Shown here: positions 1-6,393 of the stretch, piece after piece
How positions within the stretch are numbered: position 1 is the first letter of the stretch
How the letters are laid out: each line of letters opens with the position of its first letter
Assembly (NCBI GenBank): GCA_021775515.1
Contig: JAJFHR010000192.1
Span: forward strand, 1 to 8,688
Direction of reading: 5' to 3'
Source: Hyphomicrobiales bacterium
GTDB lineage: Bacteria; Pseudomonadota; Alphaproteobacteria; Rhizobiales; JAJFHR01
DNA length: 8,688 bases
Translations under genes and position numbers: made by a program
Notes under the pieces: generated by a model
The model's input: the letters and a program-made list of their open reading frames with translations, nothing else
Database searches by the model: none
What the model was told of the DNA's origin: nothing

Positions 1-555
1 GGAATGATCACCGAATGCCAGTTTAAACCACTCGCGCCCGGCAACACTTCTTGGGTTATTTTGGCTGCGTTTTATGCCGAGGAGGATTTGCCTGCGGATG
101 CGCTCGACCGGGTCTTTGTCAAAACGCGGCTTGGTCAGCGCCAATTTGAGCAACTCAAACGCCTGGTCCTTGTTGCGCGAGAGCGTTTGAAACTCGCCAA
201 AAAAATTATCCTTGCCGGCACTGAAGCTCATTCTGATGGCCAAATCTTCAAGTTTGGTTTGAAATGCCTGAGAATCGAGCTGCCCAGCACCTTCATCAAG
301 CAGAGCTGACATCATATTGGCCAAGCCGGCTTTTTCAGCCGTGTCGTTGGCTGATCCGCCGGAAAAAGCGAATTTTATTGAGATCAAAGGAAGTGAATTG
401 TCTTGAACCAGCCAGGCATTTATCCCGCCCGGGCTTTTTATTTCCTGAATTTTCATTGCCGCATGCGAGGCTCCGGTGAAGGCTACTAAAAATAGAAAGG
501 ATGCTACCAGCGCTGACACCCATTTTGGTTTTCTCAAGGTCTGTTTGGTGCTCAC
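1..555 (-). CDS. M16 family peptidase-like protein, metal site degenerate (partial, C-terminus beyond window)
   Basis: This gene reads right to left and is still open at base 1, so only its first 185 codons are visible. It starts at GTG (555-553). An AAGGG-type ribosome site lies 9 nt upstream, and the start overlaps the TGA stop of the preceding M16 gene in a GTGA, which suggests translational coupling. Residues 1-32 look like a Sec signal peptide: a basic start (STKQTLRKPK), a hydrophobic core around residues 13-27, and an ASHA cleavage site. The M16 fold then begins with PGGINAWLVQDNSLPLISI. Where an active M16 enzyme has HxxEH, this one reads N80-M-M-S83-A84, so the zinc ligands and catalytic Glu are absent. 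In Proteobacteria such proteins often pair with an active M16 subunit encoded next door. I infer a non-catalytic partner in a periplasmic heterodimer. The call as an M16 relative is firm; its role is inferred. Confidence 0.85.
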   Translation of the reverse strand, partial: MSTKQTLRKPKWVSALVASFLFLVAFTGASHAAMKIQEIKSPGGINAWLVQDNSLPLISIKFAFSGGSANDTAEKAGLANMMSALLDEGAGQLDSQAFQTKLEDLAIRMSFSAGKDNFFGEFQTLSRNKDQAFELLKLALTKPRFDKDPVERIRRQILLGIKRSQNNPRSVAGREWFKLAFGDHS

Positions 556-1991
556 GATGCTGTTCCCTTCTTGTCCGCCTTCAAGAGAATGCCGGTGGCA
601 GCTACATCTGATTTGAGGTATTTTTTCGCCACCTGATTAACCTGTTCAAGTGTGGTTTTTTCAATCCGCTCAGGCCATTCAACGACATCTTCAACGGTTT
701 GACCGGTGGTCAAAGCCACGCCGAAAATACGAGCAAGATGGGTTTGGCTGTCCTGGGCATAAACCGCCTGGGCAATCAGGGTATTTTTCGCCCGCTCTAT
801 TTCTTGCTTGGAAATACCATTAGTCAAAACATCTGCGATCACCTCATCTATGGCGCGCTCGATATTCTCGATCTTCTGGCCTGGTAGGGCACTGCCGTAA
901 ACCGCAATTTTTCCGTTATCGAGATTGTTGGAATCATACCAGGCGCCCGCTCCTGCAGCCATTTTTTTGTCCAACACCAATGAGCGATGAAGGCGACTGG
1001 TTGCGCCGCCACCAATGATTTGCACCAATAAGTCCAATGCTTCGGCTTCTCCCGGCGCGGCTTTGGAATAACTTGGAGCAAGAAAGAACCTGCGAATGCT
1101 GGCGCTGGAAACACGCGGGTCTTTAAGTGTTACGCGGCGTTCGGTTTGCGGCACAGGTTCCACCATGCGCTGGCGTTCACCTATCTCCGGCACTGCCGGG
1201 ATTGAGCCGTAATATTTTTCTGCCAAAGGTTTTAATTTTTCAGCCGTTATGTCTCCGGCAACAATTAAAATGGCGTTATTTGGGGCATAGTGGCGCTTGT
1301 AAAATTCGATAGCCGTCTTGGAATTTAGGGCGGCTATGTCCCGGGGCCAGCCGATAACGGGCGTGCCGTATGGGTGGGCTAGGTAGAATACGGCATTCAA
1401 CTGCTCACCCAACCGGCCCTCCGGGCGGTTTTCAACGCGCGAACGGCGCTCTTCTTTTATGACCTCAAGCTCGGGGCGCACGATTTTCTCGGTAAGCACC
1501 AGATTGCGCATACGATCTGCTTCCATTTCCATCATGAGAGGCAGCCTGTCGACTGCTACCCGCTGAAAATAAGCCGTATAATCCTGAGAGGTGAAAGCGT
1601 TATCCTGGCCGCCGTTTCTTGCGACAATTTTTGAAAATTCTCCAGGGGCCAGATTTTTTGTTCCCTTAAACATAAGGTGCTCGAGAAAATGAGCATTGCC
1701 GGATTGGCCAGGGTCTTCATCGGCAGCACCGACACGATACCAGACCATGTGGGTTACCACCGGCGCACGACGATCAGGAATGACCACCACCTGCATGCCG
1801 TTTTTGAGTACAAATGTTTCCAGGCCCTCGCGCTTTATTTTAGCTGACGCCTGCATCGTCGACATAAATACGGCCACGGCGGTTAAAACCGCCATGAAAG
1901 CGATGAGCGTCCATTTGTGTAATTCATTGCTCTGATCCTGAACGGTGTGGCTGCGGGTGATTTTTTTTTCGCGTGGCTTATTTTCATACAT
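552..1991 (-). CDS. M16 family zinc metallopeptidase (pitrilysin/MPP-like), exported
   Basis: A 479-residue M16 peptidase, the usual size for the two-domain bacterial subunits that work as dimers. The signature is intact: H101-F-L-E104-H105 in GNAHFLEHLMFKGT, with a downstream glutamate in EVIKEERR (about E180) as third zinc ligand. The C-terminal domain follows, with GGGATSRLHRSL as its typical motif. A long N-terminal region (about 26 residues) precedes a hydrophobic segment (about 27-43) and a QASA cleavage site near residue 50, so the enzyme should be exported to the periplasm. I chose the ATG at 1991 because GGAGG precedes it at 2009-2005. A GTG at 2051 would add 20 residues but has no ribosome site and would sit almost on a candidate transcription start. 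The gene overlaps the following M16-like gene by 4 bp. The family call is very sure; the substrate is unknown. Confidence 0.95.
   Translation of the reverse strand: MYENKPREKKITRSHTVQDQSNELHKWTLIAFMAVLTAVAVFMSTMQASAKIKREGLETFVLKNGMQVVVIPDRRAPVVTHMVWYRVGAADEDPGQSGNAHFLEHLMFKGTKNLAPGEFSKIVARNGGQDNAFTSQDYTAYFQRVAVDRLPLMMEMEADRMRNLVLTEKIVRPELEVIKEERRSRVENRPEGRLGEQLNAVFYLAHPYGTPVIGWPRDIAALNSKTAIEFYKRHYAPNNAILIVAGDITAEKLKPLAEKYYGSIPAVPEIGERQRMVEPVPQTERRVTLKDPRVSSASIRRFFLAPSYSKAAPGEAEALDLLVQIIGGGATSRLHRSLVLDKKMAAGAGAWYDSNNLDNGKIAVYGSALPGQKIENIERAIDEVIADVLTNGISKQEIERAKNTLIAQAVYAQDSQTHLARIFGVALTTGQTVEDVVEWPERIEKTTLEQVNQVAKKYLKSDVAATGILLKADKKGTAS
561..570 (-). promoter_or_regulatory. Ribosome binding site of the second M16 gene
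   Basis: On the minus strand GAAGGG occupies 570-565, leaving 9 nt to the GTG at 555. It lies inside the end of the upstream M16 coding region. It decides the GTG start, because no ATG with a better site lies nearby: the first in-frame ATG comes after the signal peptide. Confidence 0.6.
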
Positions 1992-2004
1992 CGCGTCCTG
2001 ATAT

Positions 2005-2009
2005 CCTCC
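2005..2009 (-). promoter_or_regulatory. GGAGG ribosome binding site favouring the ATG at 1991
   Basis: GGAGG lies at 2009-2005 on the minus strand, 13 nt before the ATG. A second AGGA sits nearer, 4 nt before the ATG. The spacing of GGAGG is long, but nothing comparable precedes the alternative GTG at 2051 or the ATG at 2015. Confidence 0.55.
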
Positions 2010-2061
2010 TGGCATATGGAAACCGGTTTGGGCAAACTGGATAGACCCCACTCACGGTTCA

Positions 2062-2088
2062 ATGATAAATAAGTGTCTAAATTGTGAA
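2062..2088 (-). promoter_or_regulatory. Candidate promoter for the M16 pair
   Basis: On the minus strand TTCACA (2088-2083, one mismatch to TTGACA) is followed after 15 nt by TATCAT (2067-2062, one mismatch to TATAAT). The spacing is shorter than the optimal 17. A start near 2055 would give a leader of about 60 nt to the ATG at 1991. This is pattern matching only; the pair could also be read through from bamF. Confidence 0.25.
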
Positions 2089-2247
2089 AGCAAGACCAAA
2101 CATACCGATTTGAGCAGATGTCACGCGGGTTTGATCCTTAAAACACCTTCATCAGCTCCCCAGATTTGGCTGGAGCAGGTAAAAATGCACACCAACTGCC
2201 TTCCAGGATATTGATAAAATCTTCCGTTGAACGCCAACGAAGTTATC

Positions 2248-2355
2248 CTAAAGCGTGTCTCCTTTTTTCGGATTCGTTTGACACGCTTTAACCTTTTGTT
2301 TTTGCGCGTGTCTTTATCGCAAAACCGGTGCCCACTTTTGCGAGACACGCTTTAG
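2248..2355. repeat. Composite palindromic repeat with 14-bp perfect inverted ends
   Basis: The element is bounded by CTAAAGCGTGTCTC (2248-2261) and its exact reverse complement GAGACACGCTTTAG (2342-2355). Inside lie two more copies of the core, GACACGCTTTA at 2280-2290 and GCGTGTCT at 2306-2313. GCGTGTC therefore occurs four times in alternating orientation. The left half can fold as an 11-bp stem (2249-2259 with 2280-2290), the right half as an interrupted 8+7-bp stem. The right half, with ATCGCAAAACCGGT followed by CCACTTTTGCG, resembles a palindromic intergenic family I recall as abundant in Rhizobiales-type genomes. I see no open reading frame and no clear target-site duplication. It is probably a REP/MITE-like passive element. 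Confidence 0.8.
2306..2350. repeat. Right-hand hairpin of the composite repeat
   Basis: GCGTGTCT (2306-2313) pairs with AGACACGC (2343-2350), and CGCAAAA (2318-2324) pairs with TTTTGCG (2336-2342). A 4-nt TTAT bulge lies on the left arm only, and an 11-nt loop contains CCGGTGCCCAC. No T-tract follows in the direction of the minus-strand genes, so this is not a standard intrinsic terminator for them. As RNA it could still act as a processing or stability hairpin at the 3' end of bamF. Confidence 0.6.
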
Positions 2356-2397
2356 CTCAGCCGATTGACAGAAAATGCCGCTTGATCAATCGCTCTA

Positions 2398-2763
2398 TCA
2401 GAAAATCTTGTCCACCAACCATCTGAAGCCGGACTTACCGGTCTTTTTGGTTTTCTTTTCTTCTTCAAGCTTCTTTTGCAGATCCTCGGGATCTTCCGCG
2501 GTCGCCCCCTCAACATCTCTGGAAGCCACTTCCAAATCTGTAGGCGCAACTTCAGTGCCCGGCAACTCCTCATCGCCAGGGACGTCATTTCTCGCTGCCT
2601 CAGAAGGCGGGCGCAAATCAAAATCAGGCGGGATGGCCAACGAACGGCTTTCCTCGACCAGAAACTCATTGGGTCCCGGATTGTCAAAAATATTGGAACA
2701 GCCGCTCACCAGAAGACCTGCCACGCTTGCTATACAAATTATACGCAAATTCAGTTTGGTCAT
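2398..2763 (-). CDS. bamF: DUF3035 lipoprotein, BamF-type subunit of the outer-membrane assembly machinery
   Basis: A 121-residue lipoprotein. Residues 1-21 form a lipoprotein signal peptide ending in the lipobox L18-V-S-G-C22, with N24 rather than Asp soon after the cysteine, so outer-membrane sorting is likely. The mature protein carries the hallmark segment SLAIPPDFDLRPP (about residues 41-53), typical of the alphaproteobacterial DUF3035 family, one member of which was described in Caulobacter as BamF, a component of the BAM complex. The middle (about 60-110) is acidic, then highly charged and rich in Lys and Glu, probably disordered or helical. The C-terminus SGFRWLVDKIF is a conserved-looking short helix. 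The gene starts 25 nt after the lspA stop, with GGAA about 11 nt before the ATG. Its neighbour LspA would process it. The family call is strong; the functional name rests on homology. Confidence 0.88.
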   Translation of the reverse strand: MTKLNLRIICIASVAGLLVSGCSNIFDNPGPNEFLVEESRSLAIPPDFDLRPPSEAARNDVPGDEELPGTEVAPTDLEVASRDVEGATAEDPEDLQKKLEEEKKTKKTGKSGFRWLVDKIF

Positions 2764-2788
2764 TTACCGTAATTTTCCGTTCACGCGT

Positions 2789-3298
2789 TTATTCATTGGG
2801 AGCCTTATTAAACAATGAATCATATATCAGCAAGCCCGCTCCAGCAACTACCCAAATATCGGCAACGTTAAAGACGTACCAGTAAAAGCCACGAAAATGA
2901 AAGCTGAAAAAGTCCGCCACAGCGCCATATTGTATCCTGTCGATAACATTTCCCAAAGCGCCGCCCAAAATAAGCCCGATAGCAGCGGCAATCAAAAAGC
3001 TCCGCACCCGCATCAGCCAAACCACTAAAAAACCGGCGATTAAAAGAGTTATTCCGATTAAGAAATAACGCCCAATCACGGTTTCCTGCTGAAAAAGGCC
3101 ATAACTAACGCCCTTATTCCAAATCAGTGTGAGGTCAAAAAAAGGCGTAATCGTGACGATACCGCGGCTGTCGATGTCATAAATTTTCAACAACCACCAC
3201 TTTGACACCTCGTTAATGCCCAGGGCCAACGCTGCAATCACAAAACCCGCTCTAGACCAGACACTCCAGGATAATTGAAGGCGCATAGGATTGATCAT
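2789..3298 (-). CDS. lspA: Lipoprotein signal peptidase (signal peptidase II)
   Basis: A 169-residue inner-membrane aspartyl peptidase that removes signal peptides from diacylglyceryl-modified prolipoproteins. Four hydrophobic segments are visible (about residues 16-28, 75-96, 101-117 and 143-160). The conserved blocks are present: N61-KGVSYGLF, GGALGN117-VID120R, the catalytic D129 in GAVADFF, and N144-V-A-D147, whose D147 is the second catalytic Asp. The Asp normally found in the first block (D-Q-x-S/T-K-W) is Asn here: N29-E-V-S-K-W. The start is 3 nt after the ileS stop. The only AGGA lies just 1 nt before the first ATG (3298), so either reinitiation after ileS or the second ATG (3286, spacing about 13 nt) is used. 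An in-frame TAG directly upstream excludes a longer form. The identification is very sure. Confidence 0.97.
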   Translation of the reverse strand: MINPMRLQLSWSVWSRAGFVIAALALGINEVSKWWLLKIYDIDSRGIVTITPFFDLTLIWNKGVSYGLFQQETVIGRYFLIGITLLIAGFLVVWLMRVRSFLIAAAIGLILGGALGNVIDRIQYGAVADFFSFHFRGFYWYVFNVADIWVVAGAGLLIYDSLFNKAPNE

Positions 3299-3301
3299 TT
3301 C

Positions 3302-6286
3302 CTACTGATTTTTGGATTGATCAAAATGACGCACGGCCTCTGCATCCCGCAGCGACAAATCCGGATAGTCAGGGTCTGTGCCGACCTCGGGTAAAATTTT
3401 CCAGGAACGTTGGCATTTACGCCCCTGAGCCAGTGCGGGAACAACGCTGATGCCCGATGTATTGTCCTGCCTGAAGGCATGAGCCGGACCTTCGCCCTCA
3501 CGCAGCATCGCCTGGCTGGTGATCGAAATTTCAGCCAAATCTATATCGGCCATGGCCTCAACATAAGACTTGTCGGTAACAAAAACCTCAGGAGCTGCTT
3601 CAAGGCTTGAACCGATGCGTTTTTCGCGCCGTTCAATTTCTAACGCGCCGGTAACAACAGAACGAAGATCCCGAACCTTCTGCCATTTTTGCGCCAATTC
3701 GTCATCCCGCCATGCTTCAGGCAGCTTGTTGAAAAGTTTGAGATGAACCGAATCGTTTTCATCGGGAAACCGGGTCTGCCAAACTTCTTCCATAGTGTAA
3801 CATAACATCGGTGCCAGCCATTTGACGATCGAATGAAATAGATGATCCATCACAGTGCGGCAGGCGCGCCGCCGGTTGGAGGTTGGCAAATCGCAATATA
3901 GCGTATCCTTGCGGATATCGAAGTAGAAGGCCGAGAGATCCAGGTTCATGAAATTTAAAAGCGTAGAGGTGCCGCGCTTGAAATCGAAACTGCTGTAGGC
4001 CTCATGCACACGCTGATCCAACCCGACCAGGCAGTGCAGAATATATCGCTCGAGCTCGGGCATTTCGGTAACGTCAACTATCTCGCTGTCGTCAAATCCT
4101 TCCAAAGCACCGATCATGTATCGCAGCGTATTTCTCAGTTTGCGATAAGCATCGACGTTGCTTTTTAGGATTTCCGGACCAATGCGCTGATCTTCCACAT
4201 AATCGGTCGACATTACCCACAAGCGCAAAATATCAGCCCCAGATTGTTTGATAACTTCTTGGGGTAATACCTGGTTGTTGAGGGATTTCGACATTTTGCG
4301 GCCATCCTCGGCCATGGTAAATCCATGGGTCAGGACAATATCATAGGGGGCATTCCCGCGTGTGCCGCAACTCTCCAGCAGCGAGGAATGAAACCAGCCA
4401 CGATGTTGATCCGTGCCCTCAAGGTACATGACCCGGTCGGGACCGCCATCGCGTGCATTGTCGGTTCTAAGATCTTCGCGTTGTTCCAGGCAAAATGCAT
4501 GAGTTGACCCGGAATCGAACCAAACATCGAGAATGTCGCCGACCTGCAGCCATTTGTCCTGATTGCTCACACCTTCCAGGAAACGTTCACTGGCGCCGTC
4601 TGCAAACCAGGCATCGGCACCTTCCGTTTTGAAAGCCTCAACAATCCGGGCGTTCACTTTTTCATCTCTCAGGATGTTGCCGTCTTCATCAGCAAACACC
4701 GTGATTGGCACCCCCCAGGCGCGTTGACGCGACAACACCCAATCGGGCCGGGTTTCAATCATGCCACGCAGGCGGACCTGACCTGATTTGGGTACGAAGC
4801 GGGTGTTATCAATCGCCTGAAGAGCGCGTGAGCGCAGGGTATCGCCCTGGCCGTCGATATCTTCGTCCATATAAACAAACCATTGCGGTGTGTTGCGGAA
4901 GAGGATTGGCTTTTTCGAGCGCCAGGAATGGGGATAATCATGTTTCAGCCTGCCGCGGGCAAACAGCTTGTTATGCTCAATCAGAGCCGTGATTACGGCT
5001 TGATTGGCCTTACCCTTTTTACCCTTGTCATCGATGATGCGTTCGCCTTCGAACCCTGGCGCCTCTGCGGTAAAGGCACCGTCATCTCCGACGGTGAACG
5101 GTATCGCTGCGGAAATTCCCAGAGTGTTGAGTAATTTTGTGTTGGCCATCCAGATTTCAAAATCATCCCGGCCATGGCTGGGCGCGGTGTGGACAAAGCC
5201 GGTTCCAGCCTCATCGGTGACGTGATCGCCTTTGAGGAGCGGGACATTGTATTCGTAACCGCCGCCCATGCCTTTCAACGGATGAGCACAGATTATCTTG
5301 GCCAGTTCACCACCGGTCACATCGGCTAGGCGATTAAACGTTACTTTGGCTTTTTCAGCGCTTTCCTCGGCCAAAGCATCGGCAAATATTAGCTTTTCGC
5401 CCGGTTGCGGACCAAAGTCATTTTCGGCGCTGGCAATTTCGAAAAGCCCGTAGGAAATGCGATCGGAATAACAAATTGCCCGGTTACCAGGGATGGTCCA
5501 CGGTGTGGTTGTCCAGATGACAACTGAAACATTTTCAGAAGCCCAAGTATTAATTTGCGTATGAGTACTATTAAGAGCTTCCCCACCGGTTACTATCATT
5601 CTCACAGGAAATTTCACCCAAATCGTATCACTCTCATAAGGGTGATACTCAATTTCAGCTTCAGCCAGGGCGGTACGTTCAACCACCGACCACATGATCG
5701 GCTTTGAGCCGCGATAAAGCTGTCCCGACATGGCGAATTTCATCAGCTCTTCGGCAATGATAGCTTCCGCCTCATAACTCATTGTTAAATAAGGGTTTTC
5801 AAAATCTCCGATTACTCCCAGACGTTGGAATTCCTCGGCCTGCACGCCGACCCAATGCTGAGCGAATTCACGACATTCACGGCGAAATTCATTGATCGGC
5901 ACATCATCCTTGTTTTTGCCTTTGGCGCGATATTGCTCCTCAATTTTCCATTCAATCGGCAGGCCATGACAATCCCAACCGGGAACGTAGTTTGAATCTT
6001 TGCCCATCATCTGCTGCGAACGTGTGACAACATCTTTCAATATTTTATTCAGCGCATGACCGATATGCAGATTTCCGTTGGCATAGGGCGGGCCATCATG
6101 GAGGATAAACTTGGTCGATCCTTTCGAGGCTTCACGCAAACGCTTATAAAGGCCGAGCTTATTCCAGTGAGCGAGAATTTCCGGCTCCTTTTTAGGCAGG
6201 CCGGCGCGCATGGGAAAATCTGTCTTGGGCAGGAAGAGCGTCTCGCGATAATCGCGCGGCTCAGTGGTTTGATGCGTTTCTGTCAT
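3302..6286 (-). CDS. ileS: Isoleucyl-tRNA synthetase
   Basis: A 994-residue class I aminoacyl-tRNA synthetase that charges tRNA-Ile in the cytoplasm. In order: the HIGH motif H74-IGH77 in PPYANGNLHIGHALNK; the CP1 editing domain with TTTPWTIPGN and GTGFVHTAPSHGRDD, whose Asp pair at about 374-375 covers the residue needed to clear Val-tRNA-Ile; YLEGTDQHRGWF; the KMSKS loop at 664-668; and the anticodon-binding domain. The C-terminal tail reads GRKC-QRS and later DLS-LRD where the E. coli enzyme has two CxxC pairs, so three of four zinc cysteines are missing. I used the ATG at 6286; a TTG two codons earlier is possible. No strong ribosome site is visible. A 107-nt spacer separates it from ribF, and lspA follows after 3 nt, so these two are surely co-transcribed. 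Confidence 0.98.
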   Translation of the reverse strand: MTETHQTTEPRDYRETLFLPKTDFPMRAGLPKKEPEILAHWNKLGLYKRLREASKGSTKFILHDGPPYANGNLHIGHALNKILKDVVTRSQQMMGKDSNYVPGWDCHGLPIEWKIEEQYRAKGKNKDDVPINEFRRECREFAQHWVGVQAEEFQRLGVIGDFENPYLTMSYEAEAIIAEELMKFAMSGQLYRGSKPIMWSVVERTALAEAEIEYHPYESDTIWVKFPVRMIVTGGEALNSTHTQINTWASENVSVVIWTTTPWTIPGNRAICYSDRISYGLFEIASAENDFGPQPGEKLIFADALAEESAEKAKVTFNRLADVTGGELAKIICAHPLKGMGGGYEYNVPLLKGDHVTDEAGTGFVHTAPSHGRDDFEIWMANTKLLNTLGISAAIPFTVGDDGAFTAEAPGFEGERIIDDKGKKGKANQAVITALIEHNKLFARGRLKHDYPHSWRSKKPILFRNTPQWFVYMDEDIDGQGDTLRSRALQAIDNTRFVPKSGQVRLRGMIETRPDWVLSRQRAWGVPITVFADEDGNILRDEKVNARIVEAFKTEGADAWFADGASERFLEGVSNQDKWLQVGDILDVWFDSGSTHAFCLEQREDLRTDNARDGGPDRVMYLEGTDQHRGWFHSSLLESCGTRGNAPYDIVLTHGFTMAEDGRKMSKSLNNQVLPQEVIKQSGADILRLWVMSTDYVEDQRIGPEILKSNVDAYRKLRNTLRYMIGALEGFDDSEIVDVTEMPELERYILHCLVGLDQRVHEAYSSFDFKRGTSTLLNFMNLDLSAFYFDIRKDTLYCDLPTSNRRRACRTVMDHLFHSIVKWLAPMLCYTMEEVWQTRFPDENDSVHLKLFNKLPEAWRDDELAQKWQKVRDLRSVVTGALEIERREKRIGSSLEAAPEVFVTDKSYVEAMADIDLAEISITSQAMLREGEGPAHAFRQDNTSGISVVPALAQGRKCQRSWKILPEVGTDPDYPDLSLRDAEAVRHFDQSKNQ

Positions 6287-6393
6287 CTTCAATCAAATCT
6301 GTTTGGCTTGATAAGGCGTCGTGAAATAATTGGCTATGTTCATATAACGATAGGCTCGTTGTAACAATGCCAATATTAACATTCAATTTACTA

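Larger units (their letters stand above)
1992..2397. other. Non-coding spacer between bamF and the M16 pair
   Basis: About 400 bp with no credible gene on either strand. It contains the palindromic repeat at 2248-2355, a candidate promoter at 2062-2088 and the M16 ribosome site at 2005-2009. In the remaining stretch, 2090-2247, I see no further structure or coding signal. The long spacer contrasts with the tight packing of ileS, lspA and bamF upstream and suggests the M16 pair is a separate transcription unit. Confidence 0.75.

Noticed and set aside
335..523. Minus-strand 62-codon frame starting MGVSAGS
   Set aside because: It is a +1 shadow inside the second M16 gene. The true frame, from the GTG at 555, gives a signal peptide and continuous M16 homology to the window edge.
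2249..2303. Hairpin followed by a T-rich run, like a plus-strand intrinsic terminator
   Set aside because: No plus-strand gene lies upstream for it to terminate. The stem is only moderately GC-rich with a 20-nt loop, and the structure is explained by the repeat.
2121..2348. Minus-strand 75-codon frame across the repeat
   Set aside because: Basic, low-complexity translation of palindromic DNA (RKNKRLKRVKRIRKK), with no ribosome site and no known domain.
2375..2818. Plus-strand open frame of 147 codons over bamF
   Set aside because: It is antisense to a well-supported lipoprotein gene, is rich in Ser and Phe as expected from the complement of Lys/Glu codons, and has no recognisable domain.
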